Positions 43,205 to 51,335 are shown, counted from the stretch's first letter. The stretch is DNA of 64,000 nucleotides from Microbacterium oleivorans NBRC 103075 (GCF_001552475.1 NZ_BCRG01000006.1:1-64000); one strand, 5' to 3'. Notes: a model not told the origin generated them from the sequence alone. Translations and numbers: made by a program.

Positions 43205-43210
43205 TACCCT
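43205..43210 (+). promoter_or_regulatory. Leaderless promoter -10 of the 43217 gene
   Basis: TACCCT followed by six bases and GTG 43217. Confidence 0.45.
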
Positions 43211-43216
43211 CGCCTC

Positions 43217-43810
43217 GTGCGCTGGGATCGATTCTTCGAGGACCTCGAAGACCAACTGGACTCCGAATGGGAGGCGGAGCGTGCGGCGCTCGACACCGAG
43301 GCGGAACGGTTGCGCCTGGCGCGCCTCTCCCTCTTCGAGCGCCTCAGCGCGTTGACCGATTCGGTCGAGGGGCCGCTCCTCGTCGAACTCTCCTCCGGAG
43401 CGGCGGTGACGGGCGTGCCGATCGCGGTGGGGCCGGACTGGCTCGCGGTCGATGACGGTGCTGCTCGTGGCGCGCTCCTCGTCCCCCTGGCGGCCGTGGT
43501 CGCGCTCGGTCCGTCACACGCCGATGTGCTCCGCAGCGCGCGAGGAGGAACGACCAGTCGACTCCGCGAGCGGATGACGCTCGGGTTCGTCCTCCGCGAT
43601 CTCGCGCGCCGTCGCGTACCGGTGACGCTGCACACCGTGGACGGCCGAGAGCACAGCGGCACGATCGACCGGGCGGCATCCGATCACCTGGATCTCGCGC
43701 TCCACGACCGCGGGGCGCCGCGGCGCGCCGACCTCGTGGCGGGGCATCGCCTCGTCCTCTTCAGTGCGCTCGCCGGCGTGCGGCTGGAATCGCCCGCCGC
43801 GCTCGCGTGA
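43217..43810 (+). CDS. Hypothetical protein with N-terminal helix and two beta-rich repeats
   Basis: Protein of 197 aa that I do not recognise. Residues 1-45 form a strongly charged helix (FFEDLEDQLDSEWEAERAALD, then RLRLARLSLFERLSAL). Two beta-rich stretches follow, about 50-95 (SGAAVTGVPIAVGPDWLAVDD) and 135-180 (VDGREHSGTIDRAASDHLDLAL). Their strand pattern recalls small Sm-like barrels, which is only a guess. There is no signal peptide or membrane segment. The GTG start follows a leaderless -10 element; an in-frame GTG at 43193 lies upstream of that box. Convergent with the small HTH gene. Confidence 0.65.
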   Translation: MRWDRFFEDLEDQLDSEWEAERAALDTEAERLRLARLSLFERLSALTDSVEGPLLVELSSGAAVTGVPIAVGPDWLAVDDGAARGALLVPLAAVVALGPSHADVLRSARGGTTSRLRERMTLGFVLRDLARRRVPVTLHTVDGREHSGTIDRAASDHLDLALHDRGAPRRADLVAGHRLVLFSALAGVRLESPAALA

Positions 43811-43824
43811 GGCGCGGGCGAGTC

Positions 43825-44097
43825 CTACTCTCCGCCGCGGCGGCCGCGGCCCCAGAGCTCGGGGAAGCTGGCGGCGTTCGACTCGCGCCAGAGTGCGTGC
43901 AGGCGCGCGTCTTCGGCCTGGTCGTCGAGGTAGTCCTCGACGCTCGCCGCCTCGATCCGCCACGACGCGGGGGAGCCCAGGCGCGCGCCCCTCAGGCGGC
44001 CGTCGAGTACGAGGGCGACGATTTCGTCGACCTCCAGCTGCAGCATCTCCGCAACCTGGGCGGGCGTCAGCATTCGCGCAGGCATTCCTTCGGGCAT
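43825..44097 (-). CDS. Small helix-turn-helix protein, excisionase/MerR-like
   Basis: Protein of 90 aa. Residues 9-58 form a HTH_17-type domain (MLTPAQVAEMLQLEVDEIVALVLDG, then RLGSPASWRIEAASVEDYLDDQ). Such proteins are excisionases in phages but are also chromosomal DNA-binding proteins; there is no integrase nearby, so a chromosomal regulator is more likely. ATG 44097 lies six bases after CATAAT, so the mRNA is probably leaderless. Divergent from the SAF-domain gene. Confidence 0.75.
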   Translation of the reverse strand: MPEGMPARMLTPAQVAEMLQLEVDEIVALVLDGRLRGARLGSPASWRIEAASVEDYLDDQAEDARLHALWRESNAASFPELWGRGRRGGE

Positions 44098-44103
44098 GAG
44101 GCC

Positions 44104-44109
44104 ATTATG
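44104..44109 (-). promoter_or_regulatory. Leaderless promoter -10 of the small HTH gene
   Basis: CATAAT on the minus strand, followed by six bases and ATG 44097. Confidence 0.5.
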
Positions 44110-44146
44110 GGGCCGACGGGCGCTCGTATCCGGAGCCCGGACGGCT

Positions 44147-44155
44147 TGTGGATAA
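44147..44155 (-). other. TTATCCACA motif (DnaA-box consensus), second copy
   Basis: Exact repeat of the motif at 43170, again in an intergenic region. On the plus strand it contains TGTGGATAAT, which could act as an extended -10 element for the SAF-domain gene. Confidence 0.35.
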
Positions 44156-44194
44156 TCCCCGCCACCGCGGGTGCGGCTCAGCCACCATGACGTC

Positions 44195-44824
44195 ATGACC
44201 ACTCCCGACACCGTCCGGCCGGCGCCCCGCGCGTTCTGGGCCGACGCGCGGTTCCTGCTGGGTATCGCGCTCATCATCGCCTCCGTCGCCGGCGTCTGGC
44301 TCGTCGTCGCCTCCGCACGCCAGACCGCCCCCGTCTTCGCTGCGGCGCGCACGATCGTCCCCGGACAGACGGTGACGGCGGACGACCTGAGAGTGGTCGA
44401 CGTCGCCCTCGGTCCCACGGGCGAGACCTACGTGTCGCCGGCCTCGCTCGAGCCCGGCGTCATCGCGACCCGGACGGTCTTCGAGGGTGAGCTGCTGCCA
44501 CAGGCAGCGGTGGACGAGGCGGACGCGGCGACGACGACGAGCGTGGTCATCCGCACCGCGGGGGAGGTCTCCGCGGCGATCTCGCCGGGATCGGTCGTGG
44601 AGGTGTGGGCGGCGCCGGCGGAGGGCGGAGGAGAGTTCGGTGAGCCTCGCATCCTGGTGCCCTCCGCGACCGTCGTCACCGTGACACGTGACGACGCCGT
44701 CGTGTCGGGGAAGGATGTCTCGCTCGAGATCGTCATCCCGCGCGCCGACGTCGCGGCGACGCTCGCCGCACTCGCCGACGAGTCGAGCCTGTCCGTCGTG
44801 CCGGTCGCGGGGAAGGCGCAATGA
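44195..44824 (+). CDS. SAF-domain membrane protein, CpaB/RcpC-like
   Basis: Protein of 209 aa with one membrane helix (about 22-44) and then a SAF domain (about 55-120: AARTIVPGQTVTADDLRVVDVALG ... EGELLPQAAV) facing outward. SAF proteins of the CpaB/RcpC type belong to Tad pilus assembly and may bind the wall. There is no Tad secretion ATPase or pilin gene in the window, so this would be an orphan or repurposed component. ATG 44195 is one choice; GTG 44171 is also in frame. The stop overlaps the next start (ATGA). Confidence 0.7.
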   Translation: MTTPDTVRPAPRAFWADARFLLGIALIIASVAGVWLVVASARQTAPVFAAARTIVPGQTVTADDLRVVDVALGPTGETYVSPASLEPGVIATRTVFEGELLPQAAVDEADAATTTSVVIRTAGEVSAAISPGSVVEVWAAPAEGGGEFGEPRILVPSATVVTVTRDDAVVSGKDVSLEIVIPRADVAATLAALADESSLSVVPVAGKAQ

Positions 44825-46059
44825 GGGTCGTCGTCGCCGTCGACGGGCGACGGGGCCAGGACCTCGCCGTGCGTCTGCGAGACGAGGAAGCCGATGTCCG
44901 GGCGGTGGTCGCAGCTTGCGCCCCCGCGAGTGCCGCGCTGGATGCGATGTCCACCCCAGAGGCAGCCGAGCTCCTGGCCGAGCTGGCGCGCGCCGACCTC
45001 CTGATCGTCGACGGCCGTCCGGCGGCGCTGACCGCCGAGGTGGTGGCCGCCTGCGACCGGATGTCCGTCAGGATCGTGCCGTTGTGTGCGCGAAGCTCGG
45101 ACCGGCGCCTTGCCGCATCGCTCGGTCTGTCCCCGCACGAACCCGACGCGTCCGCTGCGGAACTGCTGGCCGCTCCCGTCTCGACCCGGCACGTCGAGTC
45201 GAGCCGGGGCCGTGTCATCACCGTGTGGGGTGCGCACGGCGCGCCGGGGCGGACCACGCTCGCGATCGAGGTGGCGTGCGCGCTGTCCACCGCGACGAAC
45301 AGGGTCGCACTCGTCGATGCGGATTCGCATGCGCCGTCGATCGCCTTGGCGATCGGGTTGGCCGACGAGGGCCCCGGCTTCGCCGCCGCCTGTCGTCAGG
45401 CCGAACGAGGTGCACTGACGGTCGCGGAGCTCAGCCGGATCGCGTCGACACTCGGTGAGGTCGATGTCCTCACGGGCCTCAACCGCCCCGGACGGTGGCC
45501 CGAACTCTCCCACCCGCGCGTGGTGTCCGCGCTCGACGCATGCCGAGGGTGGGCCGACGACACCGTCGTCGACGTCGCGTCGCCGCTGGAGCGCGACGAG
45601 GAGATCGTCAGTGATCTGATCGACGGTCCCCGCCGGAACGCCGCCACGCTCGCGGCGCTCGAGGCGGCTGACACGATCCTGGCGGTCGTCGCCGCCGACC
45701 CCGTCGGCGTCGCACGGTTCGTCCGCGCGTGGCCGGATCTCCGCGCCGCGGCCGGCGCGACACCGGTCCGGGTGGTGGTCAACAAGGTGCGTGCGGCTGC
45801 GCTGGGCGTCGACGCGCGCGGTCAGGTCCGCCGGACGCTCGAGAGGTACACCGGCGCGACGGACGTCGCTTTCGTGCCGTGGGATGCCCGGGGAACGGAT
45901 GCCGCGATGCTCGCCGCCCGCCCCATCACCCACGTTGCACCGCGCTCGGCGGTGCCGACCGCGGTGCGACGCCTCGTCGCGGAGTCCCTCGCACCGCGCG
46001 CCGCCGCTGAGCCGACCGCCACGCGCCAGGCCCGTCGTCGGCTGGCGCGGACGGCCTAG
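44821..46059 (+). CDS. CpaE/TadZ-like P-loop ATPase with atypical Walker A
   Basis: Protein of 412 aa. Residues 1 to about 115 look like a degenerate receiver-type domain (MRVVVAVDGRRG ... LLIVDGRPA). From about 130 a MinD/ParA-type ATPase domain follows, with VTVWGAHGAPGRTTLAIEVA. In this loop the invariant lysine of Walker A (GKT/S) is replaced by Arg (GRTT). The later ALVDADSHAPSIALAIGL and VVVNKVRAAALG blocks keep the family pattern. The receiver-plus-ATPase order and the coupled SAF gene resemble CpaE/TadZ, which places pilus machinery at a pole. ATP binding may be altered or lost. Confidence 0.7.
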   Translation: MRVVVAVDGRRGQDLAVRLRDEEADVRAVVAACAPASAALDAMSTPEAAELLAELARADLLIVDGRPAALTAEVVAACDRMSVRIVPLCARSSDRRLAASLGLSPHEPDASAAELLAAPVSTRHVESSRGRVITVWGAHGAPGRTTLAIEVACALSTATNRVALVDADSHAPSIALAIGLADEGPGFAAACRQAERGALTVAELSRIASTLGEVDVLTGLNRPGRWPELSHPRVVSALDACRGWADDTVVDVASPLERDEEIVSDLIDGPRRNAATLAALEAADTILAVVAADPVGVARFVRAWPDLRAAAGATPVRVVVNKVRAAALGVDARGQVRRTLERYTGATDVAFVPWDARGTDAAMLAARPITHVAPRSAVPTAVRRLVAESLAPRAAAEPTATRQARRRLARTA

Positions 46060-46094
46060 CAGCCGGACACCGGAAGCGCTCGGACGGGAGGATC

Positions 46095-46100
46095 TAGGGT
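46095..46100 (+). promoter_or_regulatory. Leaderless promoter -10 of pdtaS
   Basis: TAGGGT followed by GGAGGC and GTG 46107. The six bases also look like a Shine-Dalgarno core but are too close to the start to serve as one. Confidence 0.45.
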
Positions 46101-46106
46101 GGAGGC

Positions 46107-47600
46107 GTGTCCACGCTCAGCGACCTCGTCTACGCCCAAGGCCGTTCCACCGCGGAGGACGTCGAATGGCTCCACCGTCTCGCCGGCGACGGCCAGTTGC
46201 TCGCCGACCTCGCCTTCGCCGACATCGTCGTCTGGGTGCCGACTGCGGATGACTCGTTCATCGCCGTCGCGCACACTCGGCCGAGCGGCGCGGCGACCCT
46301 CTTCTACCGTGACATCGTCGGCGACGCCGTCCGCCCGCAGTGGCGGACTCAGGTCAAGGACGCGTTCACGCAGGTGCGCATGGTCGATTCGGCCTCCCCG
46401 GACTGGTTCGAGGAGACCCCCACGCGGGTCCGCGCCGTCCCGATCGTCCGTGAGCGCGCGGCGGGGGGTCGTGAGACCCGGGTGATCGGGGTGGTGACCC
46501 GCCACACGAATCTGGGCGAGGCGCGCACGCCGTCCCGTCAGCAGATCACCTTCAACGACTGCGCCGACGATCTGTTCGGCATGATCGCGTCCGCTGACTT
46601 CCCGGACCTCACCGCGCCGACGTCGCCTCGTCGTGGCGCACCGCGCGCGTCGGACGGCCTCATCCGGCTCGACGTCGACGGCATCACGACCTTCGCGAGC
46701 CCGAACGCGCTGTCGGCGTTCAATCGGCTGGGATTCGACGACGAGCTCGAGGGCGAATCGCTCATGCAGGTCGCGACGACGATCATGCCGGCATCCCGTC
46801 AGTTCGACGAGTCGCTTCCGATCGTGATGGCCGGCCGCGCGCCGTGGCGCGCTGACGTCGAGGCGCGAGGGGTGACGGTGTCGCTGCGGACGATCCCGCT
46901 CCGGGAGAACGGCAATCGGATCGGTGCCATCGTCCTCTGCCGCGACGTCAGCGAGATTCGCCACCAGGAGCAGGAACTCATCACGAAGGATGCGACGATC
47001 CGAGAGATCCATCATCGCGTCAAGAACAATCTGCAGACGGTCGCCTCGCTGCTACGCATCCAGGCCCGCCGCACGCACTCCGACGAGGGCCGCGATGCGC
47101 TGACACAGGCGATGCGACGTGTGAGCGCCATCGCGGTGGTCCACGACACCCTCTCCGAAGGACTCATGCAGAGCGTCGACTTCGACGACGTCTTCGAAAG
47201 GGTCCTGAAGCTCGTCGCCGAAGTCGCAGCGGCCCCGAACACGCGGGCACGGACCGTCAAGACCGGCACCTTCGGAACTCTGCCGAGCGAATACGCGACG
47301 CCCCTCGCCCTCGCACTGACCGAGCTCGTCACCAACGCGGTCGAGCACGGTCTGGCCGACAAGGAAGGGGAGGTCGAGATCATCGCCGAGCGCGACGAAG
47401 ACCGGCTCGCCGTCCGCGTCCGCGACACGGGTGTCGGCCTGCCCGAGGGGCAGGTGGGACGGGGACTCGGCACTCAGATCGTGCGCACGCTCATCCAGGG
47501 CGAGCTCAGCGGAACCATCGACTGGCACACCCTCATGGGCAGCGGAACCGAGGTCACGATCGAGATCCCGATGCGGTACATCGAGCGCGCGCGGGCCTGA
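46107..47600 (+). CDS. pdtaS: Cytosolic sensor histidine kinase PdtaS
   Basis: Soluble kinase of 497 aa. Domain order: GAF-like (about 5-155), PAS (about 185-290), HisKA_2 with REIHHRVKNNLQTVASLLRIQ (phosphorylatable His302/303), and an HWE/HisKA_2-type ATPase domain with LTELVTNAVEHG, DTGVGLP and GRGLGTQIV. In M. tuberculosis PdtaS (Rv3220c) signals to the RNA-binding antiterminator PdtaR; it is constitutively active and reacts to nitric oxide and copper. The gene is next to whiB1 in both genomes. No pdtaR is in this window. Confidence 0.9.
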   Translation: MSTLSDLVYAQGRSTAEDVEWLHRLAGDGQLLADLAFADIVVWVPTADDSFIAVAHTRPSGAATLFYRDIVGDAVRPQWRTQVKDAFTQVRMVDSASPDWFEETPTRVRAVPIVRERAAGGRETRVIGVVTRHTNLGEARTPSRQQITFNDCADDLFGMIASADFPDLTAPTSPRRGAPRASDGLIRLDVDGITTFASPNALSAFNRLGFDDELEGESLMQVATTIMPASRQFDESLPIVMAGRAPWRADVEARGVTVSLRTIPLRENGNRIGAIVLCRDVSEIRHQEQELITKDATIREIHHRVKNNLQTVASLLRIQARRTHSDEGRDALTQAMRRVSAIAVVHDTLSEGLMQSVDFDDVFERVLKLVAEVAAAPNTRARTVKTGTFGTLPSEYATPLALALTELVTNAVEHGLADKEGEVEIIAERDEDRLAVRVRDTGVGLPEGQVGRGLGTQIVRTLIQGELSGTIDWHTLMGSGTEVTIEIPMRYIERARA

Positions 47601-47612
47601 GACCCGCGCGCG
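47586..47612. terminator. Hairpin terminator between pdtaS and whiB1
   Basis: Ten-base perfect stem CGCGCGCGGG with its complement around a seven-base loop. It overlaps the last codons of pdtaS and separates two convergent genes. Confidence 0.6.
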
Positions 47613-47618
47613 GCGGTG

Positions 47619-47867
47619 TCAGGACGCGCGTCGGGCGCGTGCGGCGCGGCGCTTCAGAGCGCGGCGCTCGTCCTCGGAGAGGCCGCCCCAGACGCCCGAG
47701 TCCTGGCCGGTCTCGAGGGCGTACTGCAGGCAGAGCTCGGTGACGGTGCACCGGGCGCAGACGGACTTCGCCTTCTCGATCTGGTCGACGGCGGGCCCGG
47801 TGTTCCCCACGGGGAAGAACAGTTCGGGGTCGACGGTCAGGCAGGCGGATTTGTCGCGCCAATCCAT
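47619..47867 (-). CDS. whiB1: WhiB-family iron-sulfur transcription regulator WhiB1
   Basis: Protein of 82 aa starting MDWRDKSACLTVDPELFFPVG, close to mycobacterial WhiB1. Cluster ligands Cys9, Cys37, Cys40 and Cys46 are at the same positions, followed by DSGVWGGLSEDERRALKRR for DNA and sigma contacts. Known WhiB1 is essential and its [4Fe-4S] cluster reacts with nitric oxide. ATG 47867 has AGGAG eight bases upstream. It is convergent with pdtaS, as in M. tuberculosis. Confidence 0.93.
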   Translation of the reverse strand: MDWRDKSACLTVDPELFFPVGNTGPAVDQIEKAKSVCARCTVTELCLQYALETGQDSGVWGGLSEDERRALKRRAARARRAS

Positions 47868-47995
47868 AGCGGTGCTCCTAAAGGGGGGATCGGAAGTCGG
47901 GATGCGACGCCGGGCGACGTCGACTAACCTGGGTGGTGTGCGAGCAGACGCTCGCCCCACGCCGCTGTGGGAGCACACTTGCCCGTCAATATTCC

Positions 47996-48009
47996 CATGC
48001 CCGGGCATG
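47996..48009. promoter_or_regulatory. 14-base perfect palindrome in the whiB1 upstream region
   Basis: CATGCCCGGGCATG, in the 209-base divergent region between whiB1 and a membrane protein gene. It has the shape of a dimeric operator. No known regulator can be assigned. Confidence 0.35.
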
Positions 48010-48076
48010 TGAATCAAGGGTTAACGGAGTATTTCGGCGCCTCGCCGTGCCCCGGCGGCCAGGAGGAGCGATCATC

Positions 48077-48484
48077 GTGCGGACCACCCGTGTCGAGCGC
48101 ATGGCGGCGGGATGGCTCGCCCTCGAAGCTACCGGCGTCCTCGCCCTCGCCGTCTGGGAAATCATCGCCCTCGTCCGCGGCGACAGCGGCAGCGCCGCGA
48201 GCTCGATCGCCCTCCTCGCGCTGACGGTTATCGGTGCGGCCGCGCTCGCAGGTTTCGCCGTCGCGGTCTGGCGGGGAGCGTCGGCGGGCCGTTCCGGCGG
48301 CATCGTGGCGCAACTGCTCGTGCTGTCGATTGCGCTCGGAACGCTCACGGGCGAAGGTGCGGACATCCGTCTCGCCGCAACGATCGCGGTTCCCGCCATC
48401 GTCGGCGTCATCCTGCTCATCGCCGCGGCGCGCGTCGCCGGTCGGCGTGCCAGGGGGGCAGCCGACGCGGCCGACGAGGTCTGA
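48077..48484 (+). CDS. Small hypothetical membrane protein
   Basis: Protein of 135 aa with four hydrophobic segments (about residues 11-30, 40-60, 74-92 and 96-118), short loops and a basic C-terminus. No motif is recognised. GTG 48077 has AGGAGG about nine bases upstream. It is divergent from whiB1, and its stop codon abuts the stop of bcp (palindromic TCTGATCAGA shared by both ends). Confidence 0.65.
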   Translation: MRTTRVERMAAGWLALEATGVLALAVWEIIALVRGDSGSAASSIALLALTVIGAAALAGFAVAVWRGASAGRSGGIVAQLLVLSIALGTLTGEGADIRLAATIAVPAIVGVILLIAAARVAGRRARGAADAADEV

Positions 48485-48949
48485 TCAGACGCCGAGGAGC
48501 GTCCGGATTCGGGCGACGTGCCCCGTCGCCTTCACGTTGTACAGTGCGTGCGCGAGGGTGCCGTCCTCGTCGATCACGAACGTCGAGCGGATGACGCCCT
48601 CGACGACCTTGCCGTAGTTCATCTTCTCGCCCCACGCGCCGTATGCCTCGTGCACGGAGTGGTCCGGGTCGCTCAGCAGGTCGTAGGGGAGGCCGTCGCG
48701 TTCGCGGAACTCCCGAAGCTTGCCCGGGTCATCCCGCGAGATGCCGACGACGGTGTACCCCGCGGACTGCAGCGGAGCCACGCTGTCGCGGAAGTCGCAG
48801 GCTTCGGTCGTGCAACCCGGCGTCATGGCGGCGGGGTAGAAGAAGGCGATGAGACGCCGTCCGCGGAAATCGGCGAGCGAAACGCTCGCGCCGTCCTGGT
48901 CGACAAGGGTGAAATCGGGTGCGGGGGCTCCGGTGTTCAGTCGCGGCAT
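48485..48949 (-). CDS. bcp: Thiol peroxidase, BCP/PrxQ family
   Basis: Cytosolic peroxiredoxin of 154 aa that reduces hydroperoxides. The peroxidatic Cys46 is in TPGCTTEAC and the resolving Cys51 is five residues later, the PrxQ-type two-cysteine arrangement. ATG 48949 lies six bases after TAAGAT on the minus strand, so the mRNA is probably leaderless. The start is 22 bases from the rsgA stop. Confidence 0.92.
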   Translation of the reverse strand: MPRLNTGAPAPDFTLVDQDGASVSLADFRGRRLIAFFYPAAMTPGCTTEACDFRDSVAPLQSAGYTVVGISRDDPGKLREFRERDGLPYDLLSDPDHSVHEAYGAWGEKMNYGKVVEGVIRSTFVIDEDGTLAHALYNVKATGHVARIRTLLGV

Positions 48950-48955
48950 CCGACC

Positions 48956-48961
48956 ATCTTA
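48956..48961 (-). promoter_or_regulatory. Leaderless promoter -10 of bcp
   Basis: TAAGAT on the minus strand, followed by six bases and ATG 48949. Confidence 0.5.
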
Positions 48962-48971
48962 GGCGTCGGGA

Positions 48972-50012
48972 TCAGGTGGCGAATGTCGCCAGCAGCCGCT
49001 GGAGGGAGTCGAGACGCGCCGCTCCCCGCTCGCCCAATCTGCCCTCGGCGACGGCCTCGGCGATGGCGCAGTCGGGAGCATCGGGCAGGTGGGTGCATCC
49101 GCGGGGGCACTCCTCCGCGACGGCCGCCAGATCGGTGTACGCCCGGAGAATGTTGGCCGGGTCGACATGACCGAGGCCGAAGGATCGGACGCCCGGGGTG
49201 TCGATGACCCAGCCGCGTCCGCCGTCGCCGGCGTAGCGCAGGGAAACCGCAGAACTCGACGTGTGACGGCCGCGACCGGTCACCACGTTGACATGGCCGA
49301 TGGCGCGGGCGGCGTCGGGTACCAGCGCGTTCACGAGAGTGGACTTGCCGACGCCGGAGTGTCCGACGAAGACCGTCGAGTGTCCCGCGAGACGTTCGCC
49401 GATGGGCCCGACGGGCATGGTCTCCAGGCCGCTCGTGAACACCTCGAGGTCGTCCAGACCCTCGAAGTGGGCGAGGAACGCGGTGGGATCGGCGAGGTCG
49501 GTCTTGGTGACGACGAGCATCGGGTGCATGCCGGCATCCAACGCGGCGATCAGATAGCGGTCCACGAGTCGCGGGCGTGGCTCGGGATCGGCCGCGGCCA
49601 CGACGATCAGGAGCTGGTCGGCGTTGGCGACGATGATCCGCTCGACATGATCGGTGTCGTCGGCGCTCCGGCGGAGCAGAGAGCTGCGCTCCTCGATGCC
49701 GACGATGCGCGCGAGCGTGCCGTCGTCCCCGGTCCGGTCTCCCACGACGCGAGCGCGGTCGCCGTTGACGATCGGCTGCTTGCGGAGCTCCCGGGCGCGG
49801 GACGCGAGGATCTGGCGCTCGTCGGGCCCGTCCTCGTCGATGAGGACGGTGTAGCGGCCACGATCGACGCCGAGCACGCGCGCGATCTGCGCGTCGGCGT
49901 GCGCAGGCCGGCGCTTCGTGCGCGGACGATTCGCCTTCGGGTTGGGCCGCATGCGGATGTCGGCCTCGTCGAACTCGAGGTCGTCATCGTCATCGTCGGT
50001 AAGCCAGCTCAC
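48972..50012 (-). CDS. rsgA: Ribosome small subunit maturation GTPase RsgA
   Basis: GTPase of 346 aa that checks late 30S assembly. An OB-like N-terminal part with an acidic head (DDDDDD, residues 6-11) is followed by the circularly permuted GTPase: TKTDLAD (G4) comes before GHSGVGKSTLVNAL (G1) and DTPGVRSFGL (G3). The zinc site is C-x5-C...H...C-like near residues 303-316 (ECPRGCTHLPDAPDC). GTG 50012 overlaps the aroA stop (GTGA). The aroA-rsgA order equals Rv3227-Rv3228 neighbourhood genes. Confidence 0.93.
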   Translation of the reverse strand: MSWLTDDDDDDLEFDEADIRMRPNPKANRPRTKRRPAHADAQIARVLGVDRGRYTVLIDEDGPDERQILASRARELRKQPIVNGDRARVVGDRTGDDGTLARIVGIEERSSLLRRSADDTDHVERIIVANADQLLIVVAAADPEPRPRLVDRYLIAALDAGMHPMLVVTKTDLADPTAFLAHFEGLDDLEVFTSGLETMPVGPIGERLAGHSTVFVGHSGVGKSTLVNALVPDAARAIGHVNVVTGRGRHTSSSAVSLRYAGDGGRGWVIDTPGVRSFGLGHVDPANILRAYTDLAAVAEECPRGCTHLPDAPDCAIAEAVAEGRLGERGAARLDSLQRLLATFAT

Positions 50013-51322
50013 GCGAGCATGTCCGCCCAGAGCTGGGGGAACTCCGGCATGGTCTTGGCGGTCGTGCCGATGTCGTCGACGACGACACCCGGCACCCTCA
50101 GCCCGATGACGGCGCCTGCGGTGGCGATGCGGTGGTCGTGGTGAGCGCGCCAGATGCCGCCTTGTAGCGGCCTCGGGACGACGTGGATGCCGTCCTCCCG
50201 CTCTTCGGCCTCGCCGCCGAGCGCGCGGAGGTTGTCGACGAGAGCGGCGATCCGATCGGTCTCGTGCCCGCGGATGTGACCGATGCCGTGGAACGTCGTC
50301 GGTGCATCTGCGAATGCCGCGAGGGCGAACAGCGTCGGAGTCAGCTCACTCGCGGCGGACAGATCGAGGTCGACACCGGCGATCCGCTCTCCTGCGGTCA
50401 CGGTGAGGGCTCCGGCCCGGCGCGACGCGTGCGCGCCCATGACCGGCAGGATGTCGGCGAGCAGAGCGCCGGGCTGAGTCGAATGAGCGGGCCACCCGGG
50501 GACGGTCACCGATCCACCGGTGAGCACTGCCGCGGCCAGGAAGGGTGCGGCGTTGGACAGGTCCGGCTCGATCGCCACGTCTTTGCCGCGGACGCCGCCC
50601 GCGGGGACGACCCATTCGTTCGGGGTCGGATGCTCGACGTGGACACCCCGACGGGCGAGAGCCTCGATCGTCATCTCGATGTGCGGCAGGCTCGGGAGAC
50701 GCTCGCCCTCGTGGATGAGTCGGAGGCCGACGTCGAAGCGGGCCGCCGCCAGGAGGAGACCGGAGACGAACTGACTCGACTGGCTCGCGTCGATCGTCAC
50801 TTCACCGCCCCGGATGTGGCCGTGGCCGCGGACGTCGAATGGCAGGGACCAGCTGCCCCCGTCATCGATGTCGGCTCCGACCTCTCGGAGAGCCTGGATC
50901 ATCGCCCCCATCGGGCGATGCAGAGCGGTCGGATGCGCCGTCACGTGGACGTCTCCGACGGCGAGGCCGGCGAGGGGGGACACGAACCGCATCACGGTGC
51001 CGGCCTGGCCGCAGTCGATCGTCGTGTCTCCCGCGAAGGTGGACGGCGGGGTGACCTCGAGGTCGGGACCGAAGGGCGAATCGCCGGGGACGCGCTCGAT
51101 GGAGACTCCCAGAGCGCCCAGCGCATCGATCATTCGGGCGGAATCGTCGGAGTGGAGCGCCCCGGTCAGCAGGCTCGGGCCGTCGGCGATCGCAGCGAGA
51201 ACGAGCTCGCGGTTCGTCAGCGATTTCGACCCGGGCACCGACACCCGGGCGTGCACGGGCTCGCTCGGCGTGGGAGCCGGCCACGACGCGGCGGGGGACG
51301 GGGAGAAGGGGGCGTCGCTCAT
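50009..51322 (-). CDS. aroA: 3-phosphoshikimate 1-carboxyvinyltransferase (EPSP synthase)
   Basis: Enzyme of 437 aa for the sixth step of the shikimate pathway: shikimate 3-phosphate plus phosphoenolpyruvate to EPSP. Motifs: VPGSKSLTNRELVLAA (about 29-44), CGQAGTVMRF (the usual GNAGTAMR region, here with Gln and Val), DASQSSQFVSGLLLAA, EPDLSNAAPFLAAA and HDHRIATAGAVIGL. The substitution in the PEP-binding loop is worth noting for inhibitor sensitivity. ATG 51322 follows TAGGCT by seven bases. It is coupled to rsgA. Confidence 0.94.
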   Translation of the reverse strand: MSDAPFSPSPAASWPAPTPSEPVHARVSVPGSKSLTNRELVLAAIADGPSLLTGALHSDDSARMIDALGALGVSIERVPGDSPFGPDLEVTPPSTFAGDTTIDCGQAGTVMRFVSPLAGLAVGDVHVTAHPTALHRPMGAMIQALREVGADIDDGGSWSLPFDVRGHGHIRGGEVTIDASQSSQFVSGLLLAAARFDVGLRLIHEGERLPSLPHIEMTIEALARRGVHVEHPTPNEWVVPAGGVRGKDVAIEPDLSNAAPFLAAAVLTGGSVTVPGWPAHSTQPGALLADILPVMGAHASRRAGALTVTAGERIAGVDLDLSAASELTPTLFALAAFADAPTTFHGIGHIRGHETDRIAALVDNLRALGGEAEEREDGIHVVPRPLQGGIWRAHHDHRIATAGAVIGLRVPGVVVDDIGTTAKTMPEFPQLWADMLA

Positions 51323-51329
51323 CGCCTCC

Positions 51330-51335
51330 AGCCTA
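51330..51335 (-). promoter_or_regulatory. Leaderless promoter -10 of aroA
   Basis: TAGGCT on the minus strand, seven bases before ATG 51322. The spacer GGAGGCG could be read as a ribosome binding site if transcription started further upstream. Confidence 0.45.

Noticed and set aside
43825..44097. Phage or mobile element excisionase
   Set aside because: There is no integrase, attachment-site repeat, tRNA or composition change nearby; the HTH type is also common in chromosomal regulators.
48475..48492. TCTGATCAGA palindrome at the meeting stops of the membrane protein and bcp genes
   Set aside because: The stem is too short for a terminator; it results from two stop codons (TGA and its complement) lying side by side.
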